Notes: generated by a model not told the origin, from the sequence alone. Positions 26,626 to 37,046 are shown, counted from the first letter of the stretch. The stretch: 64,000 nucleotides of DNA from JAEUJM01 sp044221555 (GCA_044221555.1 JBGAOY010000001.1:558001-622000), one strand, 5' to 3'. Numbers and translations: made by a program.

Positions 26626-27051
26626 TCAGACCGGCGGCAACGCCTCGCCCGGATGGGCGGCCCGCCAACGGTTGAGCCGGATCTTGTAGTCGAGCCACTC
26701 GACGAGGCTGTGCAGCAGGAGGGCCACGATGCCGTAGATCACCACGCCGAAGAGCATGGCGAAGTCGATGACCGAGCCGTTGCCGGCCTCCTTGGTCGGG
26801 AAGATCCCCCGGAACGGCTCCATCACCCGGTCGGCGCTGCGGTAGACCCACTCGGTGAACGAGGCCGTCTCGCTGGCGTTGAACAGCAGCAGGAAGAACG
26901 CCAGCACCAGGACGATCACGGCCAGCACGAAGTACGCGTAGAGCAGCCAGGTGAGCACCTTGGCGAAGCGAAGGCCGGTCACCTTGCCGGGCTCCGGTGG
27001 CGTCTGCGGTCGGTCCGGCGCGGCCGGCGCCTGCTGGTTCATCGGCTCCAT
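26626..27051 (-). CDS. YggT-like membrane protein
   Basis: 141 residues from the ATG at 27051. Two membrane spans are visible, about residues 33-55 (LLYAYFVLAVIVLVLAFFLL) and about 85-110 (IDFAMLFGVVIYGIVALLLH). Between them is WVYRSADRVMEPFRGIFP, resembling the YggT core in which a span is followed by a conserved Pro-rich amphipathic loop. A basic C-terminus follows. YggT proteins are linked to division and osmotic tolerance in other bacteria. The ATG at 27051 is favoured by a -10-like TACAGT 6 nt upstream. Alternative starts are 27042 or the frame opening at 27126. Confidence 0.65.
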   Translation of the reverse strand: MEPMNQQAPAAPDRPQTPPEPGKVTGLRFAKVLTWLLYAYFVLAVIVLVLAFFLLLFNASETASFTEWVYRSADRVMEPFRGIFPTKEAGNGSVIDFAMLFGVVIYGIVALLLHSLVEWLDYKIRLNRWRAAHPGEALPPV

Positions 27052-27057
27052 GCCCGG

Positions 27058-27063
27058 ACTGTA
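27058..27063 (-). promoter_or_regulatory. Leaderless -10 (TACAGT) for the YggT-like gene
   Basis: TACAGT ends 6 nt before the ATG at 27051, predicting a transcript that begins at the start codon. No Shine-Dalgarno is present. Confidence 0.5.
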
Positions 27064-27346
27064 ACCGGACGGATCCGCCCCATCGGGTTGCTGCGGTGGT
27101 GGGCCACGGAGATCGACCAGCGTCACCGTGGTCAGCCCTCGGTGTGTCCGTCCCCGCGGCCGGAGAGGGTGGCACTGAGCACCGCTGCTGCGGGGCGGTG
27201 CACGCTGTCCGACTCGGCCACTGACCCGGTCCCGAGGTGTTCACCGGAGCCGACAAAGTGGGAACGCGTCGCGCCCCGGCGGCGCCGGTGCCCACCCCTA
27301 CCGATTCAGGTAGTCAGGCCGGCGCACCGCCGGCAGCATCGAGGCG

Positions 27347-27625
27347 TCAATCCTCACCTTCGACTCGCCGGGCCGCCTCCTCGGCTTCGATTCCCACGCC
27401 AGCGCCCAAGAGAAGCACCATGCCGCCGAGAATGAGAGCGAAGGCGTAGGCCCGCCGGTCGGAGTTCCCGCCGACGGTCTCGCACACCTCAGTGTTGTCC
27501 TCGCCGGTCACGAAGGGCGAGCCGCACGTGTCCTCACCCGGATTGGTCGGCACGAAACCGAGCACGAGTCCCATGACGATGAGCGCCAGGCCAACGGTGC
27601 CGAGTATCCGCCGCGCCGACAGCAT
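27347..27625 (-). CDS. Small two-helix membrane protein
   Basis: 92 residues. There is one hydrophobic segment near the N-terminus (ILGTVGLALIVMGLVLGFVP) and one near the C-terminus (AFALILGGMVLLLGAGVGIE). The loop between has two Cys (DTCGSPF, EVCETVG), and the C-terminus is acidic and short (EEAARRVEGED). It has the look of a real small membrane protein, but I do not recognise the family. It stands alone between the YggT-like gene and the tRNAs. Confidence 0.6.
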   Translation of the reverse strand: MLSARRILGTVGLALIVMGLVLGFVPTNPGEDTCGSPFVTGEDNTEVCETVGGNSDRRAYAFALILGGMVLLLGAGVGIEAEEAARRVEGED

Positions 27626-27806
27626 GAGCGAAAAGCTAGTCGGCGGTCATGGCGCCCTGCTCACCACCGCCTCGCCCGTAGTCCGGCGAGAACATCGCCG
27701 CCAACCGCTCCCGGTCGACCCGCTTGGCCGCCGCACTGGCCGTCAGCTCGGCCGGCGATGCTCACCCCGGCGGCCGCGAACCAGCATTTCCCCATGGGAT
27801 CAGGGA

Positions 27807-27882
27807 TGGTGGGCCCGGCAGGGATCGAACCTGCAACCGAGCGATTATGAGTCGCCTGCTCTGACCATTGAGCTACGGGCCC
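27807..27882 (-). tRNA. tRNA(CAT), probably tRNA-Ile2 (lysidine type)
   Basis: Acceptor GGGCCCG/CGGGCCC, anticodon arm GGCGA-CTCATAA-TCGCT (anticodon CAT), T arm GGTTCGATCC, discriminator A, and CCA encoded. The core GCAGGCGACTCATAATCGCT is the same as in tRNA-Ile2(CAT), whose C34 is changed to lysidine by TilS. Elongator tRNA-Met usually differs there, so Ile2 is favoured, but only charging data would settle it. Confidence 0.9.
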
Positions 27883-27992
27883 CACGTGTCCGCAGGAGGG
27901 TACTTCGGGGCGGCGTCGACTCGAGCCGGGTTGGCCTGGGCGAGCAACGCACATCCGGGGGCCCGAGGGCACAGTGCTCGGCGGGGTGATCC

Positions 27993-28068
27993 TGGCTCCG
28001 GGGGTGGGGTTCGAACCCACGACCTTGGCATTAACAGTGCCCTGCGCTACCGATTGCGCCACCCCGGA
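27993..28068 (-). tRNA. tRNA-Asn (GTT)
   Basis: Acceptor TCCGGGG/CCCCGGA, D arm TGGCGCAATCGGTAGCGCA, anticodon loop CTGTTAA (anticodon GTT), T arm GTGGGTTCGAACCCCAC, discriminator G, and CCA encoded. The upstream HTH gene runs 22 bases into its 5' end. It lies 110 bases before the tRNA(CAT). Confidence 0.95.
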
Positions 28069-28709
28069 AGGGCTTCTGACGATAGCAGCGCGTGCACCAA
28101 GCCCATCAGCTTTCTGTGGGTGCGCGTACAGCAGTAGCCGACCGACGGACAGCCGTAGACGTGCTTCGCCGTGCGGATCGAGGGATCGGGCACGGCCCGG
28201 TACGGCTTGTAGAACTGCTCGACCGGGATGGCGAGTAGCGCGGACCAGAAGTCGTTCGCAGCCTCGAGGTCGAGCCCTTGGTGCAGGTACAGCCGGAGGT
28301 GGAGCCGCGACTCGTCGATGTCGAAGAAGTGGCGGAGCCAGGTGCAGAACAGCAGCAGCATGCGAGGATCGCTGTTCGCGAACTTCACCTCCCCGTCGGT
28401 TTTCGCGCCCTCTCCTGCATAGAGCGCTATGCCCGCGATGAAGAAGTCGCGATCGCTCATCACACCGATGCGCCGCCGCCCCTCCTCGAGCATCTCGGTG
28501 ATCTCGGCCTCCTTGCGCACCTTCCACGGGTGGGGGGCCCGGTGCAGGCCCGGCTGGCGCGGCTTCGGCACGAAGTCGACGTCGCGGACCCAGAGGCTCA
28601 CCGAGCTCTTGGCCACCCCCAGCTCGTCGGCGATCTCCTGGAGGGTCCACGAATGCGCCCGCAGCGCGCGGGCCTGCTCCTGCTCGGCGGTCTTGCCCCG
28701 GTAGCCCAT
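28047..28709 (-). CDS. HTH protein with LAGLIDADG-like domain, overlapping tRNA-Asn
   Basis: 220 residues from the ATG at 28709. Residues about 10-50 are a helix-turn-helix (LRAHSWTLQEIADELGVAKS, then SSVSLWVRDVDF). The rest holds FFIAGIALYAGEGAKTDGEV, then KFANSDPRMLLLFCTWLRHF and KHVYGCPSVGYC, which resembles the LAGLIDADG-like fold of small homing-endonuclease relatives (AGxYxGEG...FxNSDP). This is known as a recurrent actinobacterial family, but the enzyme activity is inferred. The last seven codons (LPGWRNR, TAG) read into tRNA-Asn, so the two are co-transcribed. Confidence 0.65.
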   Translation of the reverse strand: MGYRGKTAEQEQARALRAHSWTLQEIADELGVAKSSVSLWVRDVDFVPKPRQPGLHRAPHPWKVRKEAEITEMLEEGRRRIGVMSDRDFFIAGIALYAGEGAKTDGEVKFANSDPRMLLLFCTWLRHFFDIDESRLHLRLYLHQGLDLEAANDFWSALLAIPVEQFYKPYRAVPDPSIRTAKHVYGCPSVGYCCTRTHRKLMGLVHALLSSEALPGWRNR

Positions 28710-28750
28710 GGTCTGATCATCGCCAGGGGGTGCGACAGCCTTCGACGGGG

Positions 28751-28756
28751 TAGAAA
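28751..28756 (+). promoter_or_regulatory. Leaderless -10 (TAGAAA)-type element
   Basis: TAGAAA ends 7 nt before the ATG at 28764, with no purine-rich Shine-Dalgarno. The last position is A rather than T, so the match is weaker than the others. Confidence 0.3.
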
Positions 28757-28763
28757 CGGGGTC

Positions 28764-28988
28764 ATGAGATTCCGAACAGGCCTGATCATCGGTGGCGCCG
28801 TCGGGTACTACCTCGGCGCCAGGGCGGGCCGGCAGCGGTACGAGCAGATCAACCGCCTCATCCAGCGGGTCACCGACTCGGGGCCGGTGCAGTCCGCCGC
28901 CACCCGGGTGCGGACGGCCACGGGGCGTGAGGGATCGCTCACCGACGACCCCACGCTCGACCTGCTGCAACCCGAGTGGACGAACTGA
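28764..28988 (+). CDS. Small YtxH-like membrane-associated protein
   Basis: 74 residues: MRFRTGLIIGGAVGYYLGAR, then a basic amphipathic helix (AGRQRYEQINRLIQRV) and a polar tail ending LDLLQPEWTN. The Gly-rich hydrophobic N-terminus followed by a charged helix is the YtxH-like pattern of small envelope or stress proteins. Function unknown. Convergent with rpoD and divergent from the HTH gene. Confidence 0.6.
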   Translation: MRFRTGLIIGGAVGYYLGARAGRQRYEQINRLIQRVTDSGPVQSAATRVRTATGREGSLTDDPTLDLLQPEWTN

Positions 28989-29001
28989 CCGCAGGTCCCG
29001 G

Positions 29002-30336
<1,335 letters not shown>

Positions 30337-30430
30337 CGATCACCCACCCGGAGGTGCAGGGGCGGCCGGGAGCCGTTGGACTCCGTTGAGTTCGTCAGCA
30401 TCGCCCCCCCGAGCGGCTGTGCCCCGTCAG

Positions 30431-32194
30431 TCATGGGTTCTCCTCGGCCACGGTGGCCTCCTCCACGAGCCAGGCTAACAACTGGGCGCGAGCCTCTGGG
30501 TCGGCGTCGTCCGGGTCGACCTGCTCGATGGTCATCTTCAGCCAGGCGATGCGCTGTGAGCGGGCCGGATCGTGTGCCCGTCGGTTGGCGGCGTCGAGCC
30601 GGCGCAGCGACCGACGCGCGGCCGCCGCCGTCAACAGGCTGGCCACGTTGTCCGGGTCGGCGTCGGCCTCTTCCACGACCAGCCGCTGCAGCAGGTCGGC
30701 GGCGGCGGGATCGCACCGCTCGAGCACCTCGTGCATGGTGCCACCGGGCGCCAGCGCCCGGAACACCGCGGCGTGCAACTCGTCCTCGAAGAGCACCTCG
30801 TCGAGCAGGTGGGCCACCGAATCGGGGTGGTGCACCGCGAGCCGCAGCGCCTCGACCTCGGCGCTGTCGTGGTGCGGGTGGGGGCGCACCGGTACGGCCG
30901 GGCGGGCCTCGACACGACTCCCGACGCGGGTGAGCTGTGCCCGCAGTTGGTCGGGATCGAGCCGGCACCGATCGGCCACCTCCATCACGTACTGGTCGCG
31001 GACCAGGTCGCTGGGATGCTCGGCGATGACGGCCAGGGCGGCCTCGGCGGTGCGGGCCCGCCGTTCCGGTGAGCTCACCGACCCGCCGGCCAGCGCCCGC
31101 CGCACGCGGAAGCCGAGGAAGGGCGTGGCGTTCTCTACCGCGGCGACGAGGCCGGCCGGGTCGGTGCGGGCCAGGTCGGCCGGGTCGACCCCCGGGGGCA
31201 GGTCGGCCACGGCCACGTCGATCTCGTAGGCCTTCTCCCATTCGTAGAACCGCTCGGCGGCGGCCTGACCGGCGGCGTCCGCGTCGAAGGCCAACACCAC
31301 GCGGTGCGCGTACCGCTTGAGGATGCGGAAGTGCTCCTCGGTGAGCGCCGTGCCACAGGTGGCCACGGCGCGCGGCATGCCCGCGTCGGCGAAGCCGATG
31401 ACGTCGGTGTAGCCCTCGCACACGATGGCCTCATCGGCCTCCACGATGCCCGCCTTCATCCAGTTCAGCCCGTACAGCACCTTCGACTTGGCGTACAGCG
31501 CCGACTCGGACGAGTTCTTGTACTTGGGCCCGTCGTGGCCCGGCAGGATCCGACCGCCGAAGGCCACCGGGTCTCCCTGCACGTCGAAGATGGGGAACAG
31601 CACCCTCCCCCGGAACGCGTCCTGTTGACGGTTCCGCCGGTTCACGAACCCGAGGCCGCTGTCCTTCAGGACGTCGTCGGGCACCGTGAGGAACCGGGCG
31701 AGCGCGTCCCAGTCGTCGGGCGCCCAACCCAGCCGGTACCGGCGCACCTTCTCACCGTCGAAGCCCCGGGTCCGCAGGTAGCCACGTGCCTCCTTCGCGT
31801 CGGCGCCCGACAACAACCGGTCGTGGTACCAGTCCACCGCCCGGGCCATGGTCTCGACCAGGCGCTTGCGACGCTTGCGGCCCTCGTTCTCGCCGGTGTC
31901 GGTGTAGCGCACGGTGATGCCGGCCTTCGCCGCCAGCCACTCCACCGCTCCGGGGAAGTCGAGGTGCTCGATCTCGCGTACGAACGTGATGGCGTCGCCC
32001 TTGGCCTGGCAGCCGAAGCAGTAGTACAGGCCCTGCTCGGCGTTCACCGAGAACGAGGGCGACTTCTCGGCGTGGAACGGGCACAGCCCCACCCACCGGT
32101 TCCCGACCCGCTTCAACTGCAGGTGCTGGGACACGACCGCCACCATGTCGGTGGCCTCGCGGACGCGGACGACGTCCTCGTCGACGATCCCCAC
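30431..32194 (-). CDS. dnaG: DNA primase
   Basis: 587 residues from a GTG. N-terminal zinc site CPFHAEKSPSFSVNAEQ then YYCFGC (CHC2). Catalytic core GRILPGHDGPKYKNSSES, and the TOPRIM block EADEAIVCEGYTDVIGFADA with LAFDADAAGQAAAERF binding magnesium. The C-terminal helicase-binding domain is about residues 430-587. It lays RNA primers at replication forks with DnaB. It starts 20 bases after the ppdK stop and lies 94 bases before rpoD. Confidence 0.95.
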   Translation of the reverse strand: MGIVDEDVVRVREATDMVAVVSQHLQLKRVGNRWVGLCPFHAEKSPSFSVNAEQGLYYCFGCQAKGDAITFVREIEHLDFPGAVEWLAAKAGITVRYTDTGENEGRKRRKRLVETMARAVDWYHDRLLSGADAKEARGYLRTRGFDGEKVRRYRLGWAPDDWDALARFLTVPDDVLKDSGLGFVNRRNRQQDAFRGRVLFPIFDVQGDPVAFGGRILPGHDGPKYKNSSESALYAKSKVLYGLNWMKAGIVEADEAIVCEGYTDVIGFADAGMPRAVATCGTALTEEHFRILKRYAHRVVLAFDADAAGQAAAERFYEWEKAYEIDVAVADLPPGVDPADLARTDPAGLVAAVENATPFLGFRVRRALAGGSVSSPERRARTAEAALAVIAEHPSDLVRDQYVMEVADRCRLDPDQLRAQLTRVGSRVEARPAVPVRPHPHHDSAEVEALRLAVHHPDSVAHLLDEVLFEDELHAAVFRALAPGGTMHEVLERCDPAAADLLQRLVVEEADADPDNVASLLTAAAARRSLRRLDAANRRAHDPARSQRIAWLKMTIEQVDPDDADPEARAQLLAWLVEEATVAEENP

Positions 32195-32214
32195 GGGTCA
32201 GGTGCCCGTCCGGG

Positions 32215-34857
32215 TCAGTGGTCGGCCGCGTCGGCGAGGACGGCTCGGGCGGCCTCGAGGCGGGCGATCGGCACGCGGAAGGGCGAGCACGAGACGTAGT
32301 CGAGGCCGAGCCGGTGGAACAGCGCGATCGACGCGGGATCCCCACCGTGCTCGCCGCACACGCCCATCTTCAGGTCGGGCTTGACCCCCCGAGCCCGCTC
32401 GATGGCCATGGCCACCAGCCCGCCGACACCGTCGACGTCGATGCTGTCGAAGGGATCGCCGACGATCAGCCCGTGCTCGAGGTAGGTGTCCATGAGCCGG
32501 CCCTCGACGTCGTCGCGGCTGAAGCCGAAGGTCATCTGGGTGAGGTCGTTGGTGCCGAAGGAGAAGAAGTCGGCCTGACGGGCGATCTGGTCGGCGCAGA
32601 CCGCGGCGCGGGGCGTCTCGATCATGGTGCCGATGCGCACGTCGCCGGGCTCGACCCCCTCGCCGGCCGGCCCCGCCAACTCCTCTTCCACCCAGCTGCG
32701 GGCCAGGGCCAGCTCGGCCTCCGACACCACCAGCGGGATCATGATCTCGACGATCGGGCGCCCGCCGGCCGAGCGGCGCCGGGCCGCGGCCTCGAGCAGC
32801 GCCCGCACCTGCATGCGGTACAGCCCGTCCTTCAACACGCCGAGGCGCACCCCGCGCGTGCCGAGCATGGGGTTGGCCTCCTGCCAACTGCGGGCCGCGG
32901 CCAGCAATGCGGTCTCGCGCTCGTCGAGGCCGATCCTGGCCTCGCGCACCGCCAACTCCTCGACGTCGGGCAGGAACTCGTGCAGCGGCGGGTCGAGCAG
33001 CCGGACGGTCACCGGTAGCCCGTCCATGGCCTCGAGGATCGTCTCGAAGTCCTCGCGCTGCACGCGTCCCAGCTCGTCGAGCGCCGCGGCCTCCTCCTCG
33101 GGGGTGTCGGCCAGGATCATGCGGCGCACCACCGGCAGGCGATCACCCAGGAACATGTGCTCGGTCCGGCACAGGCCGATGCCCTCCGCCCCGTGCTGCC
33201 TCGCCCGCGTCGCGTCCTCGCCGGTGTCGGCGTTGGCCCGCACCCCGAGGGCCGTGCCCCGGACCTCGTCCGCCCAGCCGAGGATGGTGTCGAACTCCGG
33301 CGGCGTCTCGCCGGCGGTCAGGTGCATGGCGCCCAGCACCACCTCGCCGGTGGTGCCGTCGATCGAGATCACCTCGCCCTGGTGCACCGTGACGTCCCCC
33401 ACGGTGAAGTGGTCGACGCCCACGTGGATGGCCTCGGCACCGCACACCGCCGGTTTGCCCCAGCCCCGCGCCACCACCGCGGCGTGGCTGACCAGGCCAC
33501 CGCGCGAGGTGAGGATGCCCTGCGAGACCTCCATGCCGTGCACGTCCTCGGGCGACGTCTCCTGGCGCACCAGGATGATCTCCTCGCCCGCATGGGCGGC
33601 GGTCACCGCGTCGTTGGCGTCGAAGTACACCTTGCCCACGGCGGCGCCGGGTGAGGCCGCGAGGCCGACGGTGAGCACCTGGTGCTCAACGTGGTCGAAC
33701 TGGGGGTGCAGCACCTGGTCGAGGTGGTCGGCAGACACCCGCTCGATGGCCTCGGCGTGGGTGAGGCTGATCGACGGATCGTCCACCATCGCCACCGCCA
33801 GGCGCAGCGCGGCAGTACCGGTGCGCTTGCCCACCCGGGTCTGGAGCATCCACAGCTTGCCCTGCTCCACCGTGAACTCGGTGTCGCACATGTCGCGGTA
33901 GTGCTGCTCGAGGGTGGCGAAGATCTCCTGCAGCTGGCGGTAGAGCTCGGGCCACCGCTCGCCCATCTCGTGCAGGGGCTGGGTGGCCCGTATGCCGGCC
34001 ACCACGTCCTCGCCCTGGGCGTTGACGAGGAAGTCCCCGAAGCTGCCGGCCGCTCCGGTGGCCGGGTCGCGGGTGAAGCCCACACCGGTGCCCGACTCGT
34101 CGTCGCGGTTGCCGAACACCATCGCCTGCACGTTGACCGCGGTGCCCAGATTGTTGGGCAGGTGCTCACGCCGCCGGTAGGTCACCGCCCTCGGCGACTG
34201 CCACGACCGGAACACCGCGTCGATGGCCCCGTGCAACTGCACGACCGGGTCCTGCGGGAACGGCTCGCCGGTGTGCGCGTGCACCAGCGCCTGGTAGCGG
34301 TCGATCACGAGCGCCAGCAGGTCGGCGGGCACCTCGTGGTCGGCGGAGACGCCGGCGAGGTCGCGGGCGCCGTCGAAGCGGCGGTCGAACTCCTCGCCCG
34401 GCACCCCCAACACCACCTTGCCGTACATCTGGATGAAGCGGCGGTACGAGTCGAGCGCGAAGCGACGGTCGTCGGTGGCCGCGGCGAGGGCCTCGACCGA
34501 CTCGTCGTTGAGGCCCAAGTTCAAGATCGTGTCCATCATCCCGGGCATCGAGTACTTGGCCCCCGACCGGACGCTCACCAGCAAGGGGTCGTCACCGGCA
34601 CCAAGCCGCCGGCCCATCGCGGACTCGAGCCGGGCCACGTGGTCGGTCACCTCGGCAGCCAGGGTGTCGGGCCAGCCGCCGGCCAGGGCGGCACGGCAGG
34701 CCTCGGTGGTGATCGTGAAGCCGGGCGGCACGGGGAGGCCGAGCACCGACGTCATCTCCGCCAGGTTGGCGCCCTTGCCCCCCAGGAGGTCCTTGAGCAG
34801 CATCGGCGCCTCGGCGTGAGGGTGGTCGAAGCCGTACACGAAGCCGTTGTCGGACAT
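32215..34857 (-). CDS. ppdK: Pyruvate, phosphate dikinase
   Basis: 880 residues from the ATG at 34857; a GTG immediately upstream is also possible. N-terminal ATP-grasp: KDLLGGKGANLAEMTSVLG and GSVRSGAKYSMPGMMDTILN-type motifs. The phosphohistidine domain, about residues 440-520, contains GGLVSHAAVVARGWGKPAVC with the catalytic His near residue 456. The C-terminal PEP/pyruvate TIM barrel includes GIGLCRTEHMF and the MGVCGEHGGDPAS end block. It interconverts pyruvate and PEP (ATP + Pi to AMP + PPi). No separate regulatory-kinase gene is nearby. Same-strand neighbours are the methyltransferase, glyS and dnaG. Confidence 0.95.
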   Translation of the reverse strand: MSDNGFVYGFDHPHAEAPMLLKDLLGGKGANLAEMTSVLGLPVPPGFTITTEACRAALAGGWPDTLAAEVTDHVARLESAMGRRLGAGDDPLLVSVRSGAKYSMPGMMDTILNLGLNDESVEALAAATDDRRFALDSYRRFIQMYGKVVLGVPGEEFDRRFDGARDLAGVSADHEVPADLLALVIDRYQALVHAHTGEPFPQDPVVQLHGAIDAVFRSWQSPRAVTYRRREHLPNNLGTAVNVQAMVFGNRDDESGTGVGFTRDPATGAAGSFGDFLVNAQGEDVVAGIRATQPLHEMGERWPELYRQLQEIFATLEQHYRDMCDTEFTVEQGKLWMLQTRVGKRTGTAALRLAVAMVDDPSISLTHAEAIERVSADHLDQVLHPQFDHVEHQVLTVGLAASPGAAVGKVYFDANDAVTAAHAGEEIILVRQETSPEDVHGMEVSQGILTSRGGLVSHAAVVARGWGKPAVCGAEAIHVGVDHFTVGDVTVHQGEVISIDGTTGEVVLGAMHLTAGETPPEFDTILGWADEVRGTALGVRANADTGEDATRARQHGAEGIGLCRTEHMFLGDRLPVVRRMILADTPEEEAAALDELGRVQREDFETILEAMDGLPVTVRLLDPPLHEFLPDVEELAVREARIGLDERETALLAAARSWQEANPMLGTRGVRLGVLKDGLYRMQVRALLEAAARRRSAGGRPIVEIMIPLVVSEAELALARSWVEEELAGPAGEGVEPGDVRIGTMIETPRAAVCADQIARQADFFSFGTNDLTQMTFGFSRDDVEGRLMDTYLEHGLIVGDPFDSIDVDGVGGLVAMAIERARGVKPDLKMGVCGEHGGDPASIALFHRLGLDYVSCSPFRVPIARLEAARAVLADAADH

Positions 34858-34860
34858 CAC

Positions 34861-35679
34861 TTAACCCACCTTGGTGGCTCTGAGGGTGTACATGAGCGGT
34901 AGCACCGGGCGATCCTCGGGCATCCAGTAGGTGCCGTCGTCGTGGCGCTCGAGGAAGGGCCACCGCTCGAACACGGTGAAGGGCTGCTCGTGCAGCAGGT
35001 CGAGGTGCAGGCCCTGGGCCAGCACCGCCGACACCACCTCGCTGATCGGGTGCTGCCACTCGAACGACCGGTTGTGCACGGTCTCGGCCTCGGCGTCGGC
35101 GTAGGTGCCGGCGTCCTCCCAGCTGAGCGGCTCGGCGTCGGCGAAGTAGTCGTAGCCCACCTCGAGGCTGTCGTCGGCCAGCGCGTCGGCGAAGGGATGC
35201 GATTCGCGCAGGTACAGCCGCCCACCGGGGCGCAGCAGCGCGGCCACGATCTCGGCCCACTGCCACACGTCGGGCAGCCAGTTGAGCGCGCCGAGGTTGA
35301 CGTAGACCACGTCGAACCGGTGGTCCAGCACGTCGAGCGCGTCGTACACGTTGGCGGCCACGAAGCGGGCGTCGAGACCGCAGTCGACCGCGATCGAGCG
35401 GGCGGCCTCGACCGCCGGCGCCGAGAAGTCGAGACCGGTCACCCGGGCCCCGTGCCGCGCCCACGACAGCGTGTCGAGGCCGAAGTGGCACTGCAGGTGC
35501 ACCAGTTCGAGACCGCGCACCGGGCCGACCTCGTCGACCTCGAAGGGCAGCAACGTGGAGCGGCCGGCGCGGAACTCCTCGACGCCGTAGAACTCGGAGT
35601 CGAGGTGGATGGGCACCCGCTCGTCCCAGAGCTCGCGGTTGGCGCTGAACCACTCGCCCGACGCATCGCCCGTGGACAT
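34861..35679 (-). CDS. SAM-dependent methyltransferase
   Basis: 272 residues from the ATG at 35679. Class I fold: LELVHLQCHFGLDTLSWARH (motif I variant, the SAM loop), VTGLDFSAPAVEAAR (motif II acid), FDVVYVNLGALNWLPD (motif IV) and PGGRLYLRESHP (post-motif IV). The C-terminal part, about residues 200-272, contributes the acceptor pocket. The substrate cannot be told. It lies between glyS (one-base gap) and ppdK in the same operon, a position not explained by the pathway. Confidence 0.85.
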   Translation of the reverse strand: MSTGDASGEWFSANRELWDERVPIHLDSEFYGVEEFRAGRSTLLPFEVDEVGPVRGLELVHLQCHFGLDTLSWARHGARVTGLDFSAPAVEAARSIAVDCGLDARFVAANVYDALDVLDHRFDVVYVNLGALNWLPDVWQWAEIVAALLRPGGRLYLRESHPFADALADDSLEVGYDYFADAEPLSWEDAGTYADAEAETVHNRSFEWQHPISEVVSAVLAQGLHLDLLHEQPFTVFERWPFLERHDDGTYWMPEDRPVLPLMYTLRATKVG

Positions 35680-35680
35680 G

Positions 35681-37039
35681 TCAGCCCAGCCGTTCGTGCA
35701 GGTGGGCCACCAGGTCGCCGACCGGCACACGGTCCTGTTCCATCGAGTCGCGCTCGCGCACCGTGACGGCGCCGTCCTCGAGCGAGTCGAAGTCCACCGT
35801 CACGCAGTAGGGCGTGCCCAGCTCGTCCTGACGTCGGTAGCGGCGGCCGATCGCCTGCGTCTCGTCGTAGTCGCACATGAACTCGCCCTGGACCAGCCCC
35901 AGCACCTCACGCGCCATGGGCGTGAGCGTGTCCTTCTTCGAGAGCGGCAGCACCGCCACCTTGTAGGGCGCCAGGCGGTGGTGCAGCCGCAGCACCGTGC
36001 GGGTCTCGCCTCGCACCTCCTCCTCGTCGTAGGCGTCGAGGAGGAACGCCATCATCGTGCGGGTGGCGCCGGCCGCCGGTTCGATCACGTGCGGCACGTA
36101 GCGCGACTCGGTGGCGGGGTCGAAGTAGTCGAGCCGCTCGCCCGAGGCGGCTGCGTGCTGACGCAGGTCGTAGTCGCCACGGTTGGCCACGCCCTCCAAC
36201 TCGCCCCAGCCCCACGGGAACAGGTACTCCACGTCGGAGGTGCCCGCCGAGTAGTGGCTGAGCTCGTCGGCGGCGTGGGCCCGCATGCGCAGGTGCGCCG
36301 GATCGATGCCCAGGTCGACGTACCACTGGAGGCGCTCTGCACACCAGTACTCGAACCACTTGCCCGCCTCGTCCGGCGGGACGAAGTACTCCATCTCCAT
36401 CTGCTCGAACTCCCGCGTGCGGAAGATGAAGTTGCCGGGCGTGATCTCGTTGCGGAACGACTTGCCGATCTGGGCGATGCCGAAGGGCGGCTTCTTCCGG
36501 CTGGACTGCAACACGTTGGCGAAGTTGACGAAGATGCCCTGCGCGGTCTCGGGGCGCAGGTAGGCGACCGCGGCGTCTTCCTCCACGGCCCCGGCATGGG
36601 TCTTGAACATGAGGTTGAACTGCCGGGCCTCGGTGAAGGTACCCGTCTCGCCGCAGGTGGGGCAGGTGTCCGGGTCGGGGATGTCGTCGGACCGGTGACG
36701 GGCACCGCAACTGCGGCAGTCGACCAGCGGGTCCGTGAAGTTGGCCAGGTGCCCCGACGCCTCCCAGATGGCGGGCGGCGAGAGGATCGCGGCGTCGAGG
36801 CCGACCACGTCGTCGCGGAGCTGCACCATCGATCGCCACCACGCGTCCTTCACGTTGCGCAGGAGCAGCACGCCGATGGGCCCGTAGTCGTACGTGGACC
36901 GGAACCCGCCGTAGATCTCGGCGGACGGGAACACGAACCCCCGGCGCTTGGCCAGGTTGACCACCTGCTCCATGCGTTCGGTGTCGATGTGGCCGGGCTC
37001 GTCGGGCTCGGCGGTGGCGGGAGGGGCGTCGGCGGACAT
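35681..37039 (-). CDS. glyS: Glycyl-tRNA synthetase (dimeric, single chain)
   Basis: 452 residues from the ATG at 37039. Class II core: GFVFPSAEIYGGFRSTYDYG (motif 1 region), FRNEITPGNFIFRTREFEQM (motif 2 with the FRxE Arg) and a late motif 3 region near ATRTMMAFLLDAYDEE. A zinc-like site is CRSCGARHRSDD then CPTCGETG. The anticodon-binding domain follows from about residue 350. It charges tRNA-Gly; this alpha2 type replaces the alpha/beta GlyQ/GlyS enzyme. TAGCCT 7 nt before the ATG suggests a leaderless start. Confidence 0.95.
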   Translation of the reverse strand: MSADAPPATAEPDEPGHIDTERMEQVVNLAKRRGFVFPSAEIYGGFRSTYDYGPIGVLLLRNVKDAWWRSMVQLRDDVVGLDAAILSPPAIWEASGHLANFTDPLVDCRSCGARHRSDDIPDPDTCPTCGETGTFTEARQFNLMFKTHAGAVEEDAAVAYLRPETAQGIFVNFANVLQSSRKKPPFGIAQIGKSFRNEITPGNFIFRTREFEQMEMEYFVPPDEAGKWFEYWCAERLQWYVDLGIDPAHLRMRAHAADELSHYSAGTSDVEYLFPWGWGELEGVANRGDYDLRQHAAASGERLDYFDPATESRYVPHVIEPAAGATRTMMAFLLDAYDEEEVRGETRTVLRLHHRLAPYKVAVLPLSKKDTLTPMAREVLGLVQGEFMCDYDETQAIGRRYRRQDELGTPYCVTVDFDSLEDGAVTVRERDSMEQDRVPVGDLVAHLHERLG

Positions 37040-37046
37040 CGGTGGG

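Noticed and set aside
27127..27346. A gene in the region between the YggT-like and small membrane-protein genes
   Set aside because: No frame of useful length with coding character. It probably holds only regulatory sequence.
28150..28650. Plus-strand coding frames opposite the HTH gene
   Set aside because: They have no family resemblance and lie antisense to a gene with recognisable motifs; treated as high-G+C shadow frames.
34861..35730. N-terminal 17 residues of the methyltransferase (start 35730)
   Set aside because: They lie inside glyS, and the ATG at 35679 fits the glyS stop at 35681 with only a one-base gap.
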